Under the pieces are notes generated by a model. The model was not told the DNA's origin and made no database searches. It was given only the letters and a program-made list of their open reading frames with translations. DNA of 6,697 nt from an uncultured Sphingomonadaceae bacterium (lineage in GTDB: Bacteria > Pseudomonadota > Alphaproteobacteria > Sphingomonadales > Sphingomonadaceae). The first letter of the stretch is position 1, and every line of letters begins with the position of its first letter. The position numbers and the translations under genes are program-made. Where the stretch lies: positions 1-6,697 of the forward strand of contig CALLWN010000297.1 in the NCBI GenBank assembly GCA_938016505.1, read 5' to 3'. Positions 1-5,941 of this stretch are shown one piece after another.

Positions 1-7
1 ACCTCGG

Positions 8-96
8 GTAGGAGCGGCGAAAGCCGCGACACGCCGTGGTATACATCCCGGTGGTCGTTGTTGGTCGTTTTCGGTCGCGACTTTCGTCGCTCCTAC
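8..96. repeat. Inverted pair of REP elements (REPIN/BIME-like)
   Basis: Two 23-base elements face each other: 8-30 on the + strand and 74-96 as its reverse complement, separated by 43 bases. Both begin with GTAGGAGC when read toward the spacer, and each contains a small hairpin with a GAAA loop. They differ at only two positions, and those two pair with each other in the stem (GCGGC/GCCGC in one copy, GCGAC/GTCGC in the other), so the fold is kept by a compensatory change. A GTAGGAGC head plus short GC hairpin is typical of extragenic palindromes in gammaproteobacteria, which are usually moved in trans by a RAYT (TnpA-REP) transposase. No such transposase is in the window. The spacer contains TGGTCGTT twice at a 10-base period (52-59, 62-69). 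Whole-genome copy number was not available to me. Confidence 0.75.
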
Positions 97-361
97 AGGC
101 CGCTTACGCGGTTAAGCGAGGCGAAGCCGAGCGGCCGGAGCCAAGACCGCGCAACGCATCGATGCGCCCGCGCAGCCAGTTATGCCGAGCTTCCCGAAGT
201 CCTGCCACGGCAGCCTCTCCCATCTGCCGCAAACTTACGCTGGCGCGTGTTCTTCACCTTGAGCGCAAAGCCTGCTCCCAGACTGGCTTGCTTCATCGTC
301 GTTCCCCTGGCACAGTGCGTCACAGATGTCATGGTAACCGGTCTGGAGGGGTTCTGCCGAG
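97..361. other. Non-coding stretch, no recognisable gene
   Basis: Open frames cross this stretch on both strands, but none has a recognisable protein family, a convincing ribosome binding site or a sensible start. The translated products are rich in Arg, Cys and Pro, as expected of GC-rich non-coding DNA. No tRNA-like or rRNA-like sequence is evident. It may be a decayed gene or simply the spacer upstream of the FecR operon. I see nothing definite between the REP pair and the palindrome at 362. Confidence 0.5.
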
Positions 362-379
362 ATTCCCTGAGGGAATTTT
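362..379 (+). promoter_or_regulatory. Short perfect palindrome with T-run (operator or weak terminator)
   Basis: ATTCCC, a TGA loop and GGGAAT form a perfect 6-bp inverted repeat at 362-376, followed directly by more T (376-379 is TTTT). It could be an operator half-site pair or a small intrinsic terminator for something upstream. The stem is short for a terminator, and no upstream gene is visible in the window. The structure is seen directly; its function is unknown. Confidence 0.3.
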
Positions 380-401
380 GCCGGGGGCAGGCGAGGGCAC
401 C

Positions 402-419
402 ATGTGATGGCCAGCACAT
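402..419. promoter_or_regulatory. CRP/Vfr-like palindromic site upstream of the FecR operon
   Basis: The 18 bases ATGTGATGGCCAGCACAT form a near-perfect palindrome with one mismatched pair and a self-complementary TGGCCA centre. The core reads TGTGA-N6-GCACA, one base away from the CRP consensus TGTGA-N6-TCACA. Its centre (410.5) lies about 100 bases upstream of the FecR start codon and about 42 bases upstream of the start site that a -10 at 441-446 would give, close to class II activator geometry. The palindrome is seen; binding by a CRP-family protein is inference. Confidence 0.4.
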
Positions 420-440
420 CCAGGCCCAGCGGGGATCATT

Positions 441-446
441 CACAAT
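441..446 (+). promoter_or_regulatory. Candidate -10 for the FecR-cyclase operon
   Basis: CACAAT lies in a small AT-rich island (437-451) of otherwise GC-rich DNA and matches TATAAT at four of six positions. No good -35 precedes it, which would fit an activator-dependent promoter with the palindrome at 402-419. A competing reading is TTGAGT (470-475), a 17-base spacer and TAGAGG (493-498), which would start transcription within about 10 bases of the ATG. I cannot decide between them from sequence. Confidence 0.25.
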
Positions 447-510
447 ATATCGTGTCGCCTGCTTGCATCTTGAGTATGGGCTTGTCCTCGACTAGAGGTT
501 CAGAACGGAA

Positions 511-1863
511 ATGGTGACGACTGCGATCGCACACGCCGCCTGCCAGCGCCTGCACGGGCCGTGCTCTACGCCCTGGGTCTGGCGAATTCTGGGGTGGCCT
601 CTCAGGCGCTGTTCTGGGAAGCGGCCGGGGATCCATTTTTCCGGTGGTTTTTGCGGTTTCCTCCTCGGTTTGCTCGTGTCGTCCTGGCTTATTTTGCCGC
701 CCAGCGTGGCGGCGAGCGACATCGGCCGCATCACCCTGCGCCTGGGCGAGGCCTGGGTGTTGAGCACCGCCGGCGAGCGACGCCAGGCTGAGGTCGATGC
801 GCCGCTCTATGCCGGCGAGACCATCGAGACCGCGGCCTCGGGGCACGTGCACGTCCGTTTCGTCGATGGCGGGCTGGTGAGCGTGCGGCCCAACTCGCGC
901 CTGGTGATCGCCGCCTACGCCGACCCTGCCCGCGGCGGGGCGGTGCGTTTCAAACTCGAGCGGGGCAGCGCTCGCTCGGTGACCGGCCGCTATGGCGAGC
1001 AGGACCGCAGCCGCTTCCGCCTCAACACCCCCATCGCCGCCATCGGCATCAATGGCACCGATTTCGTCGTCGAAAGCCGCCCCGAGGCCACCCGCGTGGC
1101 GGTCTTCAGCGGCAGCATCATCGCCGCCCCTTTCGATGAGGGTTGCCGCCCCGAGGCGCTGGGCCCCTGTGGCGGCGAACGCGCGGTGCGGCTCAGTGCC
1201 GAGGCGGGCGACTGGCTCGTGGAGATCCGGCCACAAGATGGCAAGCCCCTGCTTTTGCCGCGCGGCGATTTCGCCCAGCGCCGAGGCGCTGGGGGCGAAC
1301 TGGCCAAGGCGGCTGCCCAGGAGGTCACCGAGGTCATGACCCAGACGCAGGTTCTCCCGGCGGTCCCCGCCGCCCCGCCCACCCTGGTCTGGGCCCGCTG
1401 GGCGCACGCCACGCCCTGGCCGGAGGACTCTCTGGGCACGACGGCCAACGTGCCTGCGACCTACGAGCGGGTGGCCGAAAACGCCCGTTATGCGCTCTAT
1501 CGCTTGCCGCAGACCGAACTGCCGCCCGCCAGCGGCAGCGTCAGCCTGACCTTGGCCGGCGGCCAGGCGCATCTGCTGCGTCCGGGTGAGGTCCTGCCCG
1601 CCGCCGTGACCGGCGGGCGCCTCGACCTCGACTTTGCCGCCCGGCGCTTTGCCACCACCTTAGGCCTTGCCGCGGCGCCCACCGGGCCGGTCGAACTCAA
1701 CGCCCGCGGTCCGCTCCAGCCGGATGGGCGCTTTGCCCTCATCGAGATCGGCACCCGTATCCACGGTGCCTGGGGCGCGGGCGGCAGTGGCCCCGCGGCC
1801 GGCTACATCTTCGAGCACAACACCCCCCAAGGTCAGCTCAACGGGATCACCGCATGGCGCTGA
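511..1863 (+). CDS. Exported FecR-domain protein, partner of the CHASE2 cyclase
   Basis: This 450-residue protein is probably periplasmic. The N-terminus has a long basic leader, a hydrophobic core at about 47-62 and a likely signal peptidase cut after VAA (residue 68). Residues about 98-203 match the FecR domain (PF04773): an AGETIETAASG-type start, a VSVRPNSRLVI strand, then NTPIAAIGINGTDF and the AVFSGSI strand. Cys212 and Cys220 bracket a short loop and could form a disulfide. Residues 245-340 are Ala/Pro-rich. The last ~115 residues look like a small beta-barrel, with alternating strands, a FALIEIGTRIHGAWG strand and a final GQLNGITAWR, reminiscent of TbpB-type barrel modules. ATG 511 is the first start after the in-frame stop at 493 and is preceded only by a weak AACGGAA, so the true start could lie downstream. 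This is not the iron-dicitrate FecR of Escherichia coli, since no FecI or TonB receptor adjoins it. FecR-CHASE2 pairs recur in bacteria; a sensing role is inferred. Confidence 0.85.
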   Translation: MVTTAIAHAACQRLHGPCSTPWVWRILGWPLRRCSGKRPGIHFSGGFCGFLLGLLVSSWLILPPSVAASDIGRITLRLGEAWVLSTAGERRQAEVDAPLYAGETIETAASGHVHVRFVDGGLVSVRPNSRLVIAAYADPARGGAVRFKLERGSARSVTGRYGEQDRSRFRLNTPIAAIGINGTDFVVESRPEATRVAVFSGSIIAAPFDEGCRPEALGPCGGERAVRLSAEAGDWLVEIRPQDGKPLLLPRGDFAQRRGAGGELAKAAAQEVTEVMTQTQVLPAVPAAPPTLVWARWAHATPWPEDSLGTTANVPATYERVAENARYALYRLPQTELPPASGSVSLTLAGGQAHLLRPGEVLPAAVTGGRLDLDFAARRFATTLGLAAAPTGPVELNARGPLQPDGRFALIEIGTRIHGAWGAGGSGPAAGYIFEHNTPQGQLNGITAWR

Positions 1864-3746
1864 ACGCGGATCGCCTCCGCCTGCTCCTCCTGCTCGGCAT
1901 CCTGGCCGCGGCGCTTGGCGTCGGCCTTTACTCACCGCGTCTGCCGCAAGGGTTCGATCTGCGCCTGCACGACCTCGGCTGGCGGCTTTTCGCGGCCAGC
2001 GCCGCGCCGCAGCGAGAAGAGCGCCTCATCCTCATCGACATCGACGAGCGCAGTCTGGCCGAGCTCGGCCCCTGGCCCTGGCCGCGCGCGCGTCTGGCCG
2101 AGCTGGCCGAGCGGCTCAAAGCGGCCGGCGCTGCCATGCAAGTCTGGGACGTCGTCTTCGACCGCGCCGAGCCCGACGACGCCGTCTTTGCCGCCGCCCT
2201 GCAAGCCTCGCCGACGGTGCTCGCCGCCGCTTTCGCCCTGCCAGGTCAGGGCGAGGCTATCGCCACGGGGAGTCTCGCGGCGGCGCCGGCCGGTTGCGTC
2301 CCGCCCATGGCCCAAGCCATCGGCCATCGCGCCCCCGCCGCTGCCTTCGCCCGCACGGCCGTCGGCCATATCACCCCCCGTGTCGATGCGGATGGACGCG
2401 TGCGCGCGCAACCCGCCTATGTCTGCCGCGATGGCCGGCGCGTGCCGGCGCTCGGCCTCGCCGCTTGGCTGGTGCTCAATCGCGCCCCCGAGATCCTTCC
2501 CAGTCCAGGTCGAGGTGCGCTCGCCGCCCCCTGGCAGCTTGCGGCCCAAGAATTGCCGAGCGCCCTACCGCTCGGTGCCAGCGGCGAGCTCATCATTCCC
2601 TATCGACTGCCGCGGGGGGCCTTCCAGGCGGTGTCCGCCGCCGATCTCCTGCACGGGCGCGTTGCCCCCGAGGCCCTGGCCGGGCGCATCGCCCTCATCG
2701 GCTCCACCGCCTTCGGCCTTGCTGACGTCGTGGCCACCCCCCTCGCCCCCGCCGAGGGCGGGCTGCTCGTGCATGCGCAACTGCTCGCCGCCCTGCTCGA
2801 CGGCGCGCTTCCACACCCGCCGCGCCAGGCGGCCCCCCTGCAGGGTCTCGCCCTGCTCGTCGCCTTGGGTTTGCTCTATCTGGCGGCGCGGCGGCGCCCC
2901 GCGGCCTATGTCCTGCCCTTGGCCGGCCTGGGGCTCGCCCTCCTGCTGCTTCTCCTGCAGCTCGTCCTGCAGGCCCAGGGCCTGTTACTGGGCCTGAGTC
3001 TACCGGCGGCCGCGACACTGCTCGCCGGTCTTGTCCTCGGCAGCCACGAGGCCCTGCGCGCCGGGGTCGAAGGTGCGCGCCTCTTTGCGCATCTGCGCAC
3101 CTATCTGCCCGCGCCCTTCGCCGAGCGTCTGGCCTCCTTGGCCCCGGCCCAGGCCCCGGCCACCGAGCTGGTCGAAGCCAGTGTCCTGGTCGCCGACCTG
3201 CGCAACTTCACCCCTTATGCCGCGGCGCACCCGCCCGCCGAGGTCGGCGCGCTGCTGCAGCGCTACTTCAGCACCGCCGTAGCCATCATCGAGAACGGGG
3301 GCGGCTACGTGCAGGCCCTGGAAGGCGACGCGGTCATCGCCATTTGGAATGGGCTCGCCCCCTGCCCGCGGCATGCCGAGCGGGCGCTCGCCGCCGCGCA
3401 GGCGCTCGCGCGCGCCATCCCGCCGCTCTTGCCGAGCGCACCACCGGAAGGCCTCCCCCCACCCCTCGCCCTGGAGATCGGCCTCGACAGTGGCCCAGTC
3501 CTCTTTGGCGCCTTCGGCCCGGCAAGCCGCCGCCAGCACCTCGCCCTGGGGCTGCCCGTCACCCGTGCCCTGCGGCTTGCCCACCTCGCGGGCGAATTCG
3601 GCGCCGACGTGCTCATCGGGCCAGGTCTGGCCGCGCAACTCCCCCCCGAACAACGGGCCACGCTACAAGAACGCGGCAGCTTTCTCCTCGAAGGCCTCAC
3701 CCAAGCCTGCGACATCTTTAGCGTCGCAGCCCCCCAGTCGGCGTGA
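1854..3746 (+). CDS. CHASE2 transmembrane adenylate/guanylate cyclase-like protein
   Basis: This 630-residue inner-membrane sensor has an N-terminal membrane segment (about 8-26). A periplasmic CHASE2 domain follows (about 33-325; LILIDIDERSLAELGPWPWPR and VWDVVFDR are hallmark stretches). Three clustered membrane segments (about 330-345, 352-375, 379-397) precede a cytoplasmic class III cyclase domain (about 441-625). This is the standard CHASE2-cyclase architecture and length. In the catalytic domain both metal aspartates are present: D448 (VADLRNFT) and D492 (EGDAVIAIW). The usual adenine-specifying Lys aligns with A488, its partner Asp/Thr with L567, and the transition-state Asn with T570; the Arg is kept as R574. 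The enzyme may therefore use another substrate, be regulated differently or be inactive. The start overlaps the FecR gene by ten bases (ATGGCGCTGA) with only a weak Shine-Dalgarno, implying translational coupling. The domain assignment is firm; the product is not. Confidence 0.9.
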   Translation: MALNADRLRLLLLLGILAAALGVGLYSPRLPQGFDLRLHDLGWRLFAASAAPQREERLILIDIDERSLAELGPWPWPRARLAELAERLKAAGAAMQVWDVVFDRAEPDDAVFAAALQASPTVLAAAFALPGQGEAIATGSLAAAPAGCVPPMAQAIGHRAPAAAFARTAVGHITPRVDADGRVRAQPAYVCRDGRRVPALGLAAWLVLNRAPEILPSPGRGALAAPWQLAAQELPSALPLGASGELIIPYRLPRGAFQAVSAADLLHGRVAPEALAGRIALIGSTAFGLADVVATPLAPAEGGLLVHAQLLAALLDGALPHPPRQAAPLQGLALLVALGLLYLAARRRPAAYVLPLAGLGLALLLLLLQLVLQAQGLLLGLSLPAAATLLAGLVLGSHEALRAGVEGARLFAHLRTYLPAPFAERLASLAPAQAPATELVEASVLVADLRNFTPYAAAHPPAEVGALLQRYFSTAVAIIENGGGYVQALEGDAVIAIWNGLAPCPRHAERALAAAQALARAIPPLLPSAPPEGLPPPLALEIGLDSGPVLFGAFGPASRRQHLALGLPVTRALRLAHLAGEFGADVLIGPGLAAQLPPEQRATLQERGSFLLEGLTQACDIFSVAAPQSA

Positions 3747-3907
3747 CGTGAAGCCGCCTCGTCGTGACCCCCCAGAACGCGCCCGCCTCGTTACAATCGT
3801 CCTACTGTCCTATCCTTGAAGTCCACCCAACGGTTGCCGCCCTATCCTGTCGGTCATGCCGGCCGCGGGGGCCTACACGACTCGCGCCGCACTGACCACC
3901 CCGCCCT
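3747..3907 (+). promoter_or_regulatory. Gap between cyclase and barrel genes; weak promoter candidate
   Basis: TACAAT at 3792-3797 matches the -10 consensus at five of six positions but has no clear -35, so a promoter is only possible. CCTATCCT occurs at 3809-3816 and again at 3841-3848, 32 bases apart, about three helical turns. No good terminator separates the cyclase from the next gene, so read-through from the upstream operon is also possible. Confidence 0.25.
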
Positions 3908-5146
3908 GTGTCCCGCGTCTTGCGCCTGATCGTCCTATGCCTTGCCCCCATCGCCGCGCTCGCCCAGGCGTTGCCCCCCTGCGCACCCCCCGCGCTGACC
4001 TCGAGCCTGCCGGCTGACCTCGCCGCCTATGCCGCCCTCTATTCCCGCTGCGAGGGCGACGCCGCCTATCTTGCGGCCTATGGCACCCTCTTGCTCCGCG
4101 CCGGCCACTACGCCGCCGCTGCCGACGTACTCGAGCGTGCCCTACTCCTCGACCCGCGCCAACCCGAGGCCCGGCAGGCGTATGCACAAGCCCTTGCCCG
4201 CCTGGGGCAGGTTGCCTTGGCCGCCGAGCTTGCCGGCGGCGAGGCGCTCGCCGCCTCGCCCTGGTCGAGCAGCCTGCGTCTGACCCTGCGCGCCGGCTAC
4301 GACGACAACCTAAACCGCGCCACCCAGGCGCGCGGGCTCACCCTCACCCTGCCCGGTGGCCCCCTCGAGTTACCCTTGGCCGCCGGTGCGCGCGCCCAGG
4401 CGGGCGGCTATCTGGGTGCCGAGATCGACGCCGAGGCCCAGCGCCCGCTCGCCCACGGCCAGGGGCTTGCGCTCTACGGGCGGCTCGCCACCCGCGCCGC
4501 CGCTGCCGACAACGACGACGCCAGTGTCGATCTCGCCGCCGAGGTCGAGTGGCCCGGCGCGACCACGGGCGGCAGGCGACTGGGGGTGGGCTGGGGGCAC
4601 TATCAGCGCGCTGGCGAGACCCTGCAGCGTTACCTGCGACTGGCCTGGCGGCAGCGGCTGCCCGCGGCGCCCACCGCCTGTGGGCACCAGCCCGGTGTCG
4701 ATCTCGACAGCCGCTGGCACCCGCAGCGCGCGCCGCTCGACTATCGCCTGCTGCAGGCGAGCTACGCCTTTGTCTGCAACGACTCCACCGCAGCCTACGT
4801 ACAGGTGAGTCTGGGGCGCGAATTCGCCAGCGGCGATCGCCCAGGTGGAGACGCCTGGCGCTTCGTCCTACGCGCGCAGGGCAGTCTGCCGCTTCGCGGC
4901 GCTGCGCGACTCGAGGGTTACGCCCAGTATCTGAGCCGCCGCGAAGACGGGCCCTATAGCCCCCTCCTGGGCGACGGCGCGCGCCTTGGGCTCGACAACC
5001 TCTATCTACGCCTGACCGCGCAACAGCCCATCCGCCGCCACTGGCACGGCCAGGTCAGCCTGGAATACGAGCGTCAGGCCGCCAACCTCGCGCTGTTTCG
5101 GCTCGAACGGCGCGCGCTCAACCTGGGGCTGGTGCGGCAGTGGTAA
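3908..5146 (+). CDS. Secreted TPR plus outer-membrane beta-barrel protein (DUF560/Slam-like)
   Basis: This 412-residue protein has a clear signal peptide (MSRVLRLIVLCLAPIAALA, cut after A19). Residues about 50-110 form one to two TPR-like helical hairpins (AAYGTLLLRAGHYAAAADVL, then the ALLLDPRQPEARQAYAQALARLG region). From about 121 onward the chain alternates as amphipathic strands and ends in W412, the terminal aromatic usual for outer-membrane barrels. The stretch AGYDDNLNRAT at 129-139 resembles the first barrel strand of TPR-barrel families such as DUF560/Slam, but overall family identity is not certain. The GTG at 3908 is the only sensible start: an in-frame stop lies at 3893-3895 and the leader peptide begins exactly there, although no Shine-Dalgarno is visible. 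It follows the cyclase gene on the same strand after 161 bases. An outer-membrane partner or client of the FecR/CHASE2 sensor is plausible but unproven. Confidence 0.8.
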   Translation: MSRVLRLIVLCLAPIAALAQALPPCAPPALTSSLPADLAAYAALYSRCEGDAAYLAAYGTLLLRAGHYAAAADVLERALLLDPRQPEARQAYAQALARLGQVALAAELAGGEALAASPWSSSLRLTLRAGYDDNLNRATQARGLTLTLPGGPLELPLAAGARAQAGGYLGAEIDAEAQRPLAHGQGLALYGRLATRAAAADNDDASVDLAAEVEWPGATTGGRRLGVGWGHYQRAGETLQRYLRLAWRQRLPAAPTACGHQPGVDLDSRWHPQRAPLDYRLLQASYAFVCNDSTAAYVQVSLGREFASGDRPGGDAWRFVLRAQGSLPLRGAARLEGYAQYLSRREDGPYSPLLGDGARLGLDNLYLRLTAQQPIRRHWHGQVSLEYERQAANLALFRLERRALNLGLVRQW

Positions 5147-5195
5147 TGCGCGTCTGGTCGCCGCCGCGCTTGCGCTCAGAAATTGCGCCATTCCA

Positions 5196-5204
5196 TGCTA
5201 GACT
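5196..5204 (+). promoter_or_regulatory. Extended -10 promoter for the coiled-coil gene
   Basis: TGCTAGACT combines the TGn extension with a -10 of TAGACT (5199-5204). The -35 region (about 5176-5181, TCAGAA) is poor, as extended -10 promoters tolerate. The expected start of transcription, about seven bases downstream, falls on or next to the A of the ATG at 5211, so the mRNA may be leaderless. Confidence 0.45.
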
Positions 5205-5210
5205 AAGCAT

Positions 5211-5747
5211 ATGCACGCCGTCTCTGTCATCGATTTATACGACCGGCTCACCAATGCGCCGGACGAACGCACGCGCGCCAAGGTCATCGCCGAGGCCTTC
5301 GAGGTGCTGGAGGCGCGCTATCCGCACCTGCCCGACCTGGCCACGCGGCAGCACCTGAGCGAGACGGAGCTCAAGCTCATCCGCGAGATCGAGCAGGTGC
5401 GCGCCGAGCTCAAGGTCGAGATCGAGCATGTGCGCGCCGAGCTCAAGGAGACCGAGCTCAAGCTCACCCGCGAGATCGAGCAGGTGCGCGCGGCGCTCAA
5501 GGTCGAGATCGAGCAGGTGCAGGCGGCACTCAAGGTCGAGATCGAGCAGGTGCGCGCCGAGCTCAAGGCCGAGATCGAGCAGGTGCGCTCTGAGCTCAAG
5601 CTCAAGATCGAGCAGGTGCGCGGCGAGCTCAAGGTCGAGCTCGCGCGCACGCGCGCCAATCTCTTGCAGTGGACCTTCGTGTTTTGGCTCACCCAGTTCG
5701 CCGCGATCCTCGCCATCCTCTGGCGGGTGTGGCCGCAGGCGGGGTGA
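5211..5747 (+). CDS. DUF1640-like coiled-coil protein with C-terminal membrane anchor
   Basis: This 178-residue protein has three parts. An N-terminal helical head (1-50, VIDLYDRLTNAPDERTRAKV onward) is followed by a long coiled coil (about 51-150) and a C-terminal membrane segment (about 151-173, rich in W, F, L, I and A) with a short tail. The layout matches the DUF1640/CCDC90-type proteins common in bacteria, whose function is poorly known. The coil is made of 11-residue units, EIEQVRAELKV and variants, with hydrophobic positions 2, 5 and 9 (3-4-4 spacing). It is a hendecad rather than a heptad coil, broken once by the seven-residue TELKLTR (81-87). No signal peptide is present, so the protein is probably tail-anchored with the coil in the cytoplasm. 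No Shine-Dalgarno precedes the ATG. A gap of 64 bases separates it from the barrel gene, and it probably has its own promoter. Confidence 0.85.
   Translation: MHAVSVIDLYDRLTNAPDERTRAKVIAEAFEVLEARYPHLPDLATRQHLSETELKLIREIEQVRAELKVEIEHVRAELKETELKLTREIEQVRAALKVEIEQVQAALKVEIEQVRAELKAEIEQVRSELKLKIEQVRGELKVELARTRANLLQWTFVFWLTQFAAILAILWRVWPQAG
5385..5636 (+). repeat. In-frame 33-base tandem repeats encoding hendecads
   Basis: Seven 33-base units are present: two at 5385-5450 and five at 5472-5636, separated by a 21-base insert at 5451-5471. Each begins with GAGATCGAGCA or a close variant (the last with AAGATCGAGCA) and contains a GAGCTCAAG-type stretch. Similarity at the DNA level, including synonymous positions, indicates recent duplication. 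The block preceded by GAGACGGAGCTCAAGCTC (5361-5378) recurs after GAGACCGAGCTCAAGCTC (5448-5465), so a larger unit was also duplicated. Copy number is likely to vary between strains. Confidence 0.85.
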
Positions 5748-5769
5748 GCTTGGACCTAGAGTGGGCGAG

Positions 5770-5810
5770 CGGATTGCCGCTGAGTCCGATCCGCGGAATC
5801 CGAACCTTTT
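5770..5810 (+). terminator. Probable intrinsic terminator after the coiled-coil gene
   Basis: CGGATT (5770-5775) pairs with AATCCG (5797-5802) and CCGC (5777-5780) with GCGG (5793-5796), giving ten base pairs with one bulged G and a 12-base loop. AACCTTTT follows. It lies 22 bases after the stop codon. The T-run is short and four bases removed from the stem, so termination may be partial. Confidence 0.4.
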
Positions 5811-5892
5811 CGCGGACGGGGTGAGCGGGTGCCAGCTTGCGCGAGGTGCGCTGTGCCTTTTCGGCAACGCTGAACACCCGTTGTGGGCTGCG

Positions 5893-5908
5893 CGTGACGC
5901 GGATCACA
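5893..5908. promoter_or_regulatory. CRP-like site at the S-layer-like gene promoter
   Basis: CGTGA-N6-TCACA differs from the CRP consensus TGTGA-N6-TCACA at one base, and the right half extends as TCACATCT (consensus TCACATTT). Its centre (5900.5) is 28.5 bases upstream of the first base of the TATAAT at 5929. If transcription starts at 5942, the site is centred at -41.5, the class II activator position. The lack of a -35 hexamer fits activator dependence. The match and spacing are seen; binding is inferred. Confidence 0.5.
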
Positions 5909-5928
5909 TCTCAAGGCGATGCGCTCGG

Positions 5929-5934
5929 TATAAT
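5929..5934 (+). promoter_or_regulatory. Consensus -10 (TATAAT) of the S-layer-like gene
   Basis: TATAAT is a perfect -10 hexamer in GC-rich surroundings, 205 bases upstream of the ATG at 6139. The expected start is about 5941-5942. No TTGACA-like -35 lies 16-18 bases upstream; a CRP-like palindrome occupies that area instead. Confidence 0.6.
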
Positions 5935-5941
5935 CCGACAG

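Noticed and set aside
308..322. TGGCAC resembling a sigma-54 -24 element
   Set aside because: There is no GC at the required distance for the -12 element, so the GG-N10-GC rule fails.
58..495. Open frames in the upstream region on both strands, including a 145-residue + frame and an 87-residue - frame
   Set aside because: No recognisable family, no ribosome site, and composition like random GC-rich DNA; one also runs through the REP hairpin.
436..1572. 378-residue open frame on the - strand antisense to the FecR gene
   Set aside because: Low-complexity Gly/Arg/Ala product with no family resemblance; it mirrors the high-GC third positions of the real gene, which has a signal peptide and a FecR domain.
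1667..2997. Long + strand frames of 352 and 360 residues inside the cyclase gene
   Set aside because: Arg/Pro/Ser-rich out-of-frame products overlapping the clear CHASE2 domain; typical shadows in GC-rich DNA.
5385..5636. Regularly spaced repeats resembling a CRISPR array
   Set aside because: The 33-base units are directly adjacent with no unique spacers and stay in frame as coding hendecads.
5235..5867. 210-residue - strand frame rich in LLDLDLELGAHLLDL repeats
   Set aside because: It is the complement of the in-frame coiled-coil repeats; the + strand gene has head, coil and membrane anchor and a promoter.
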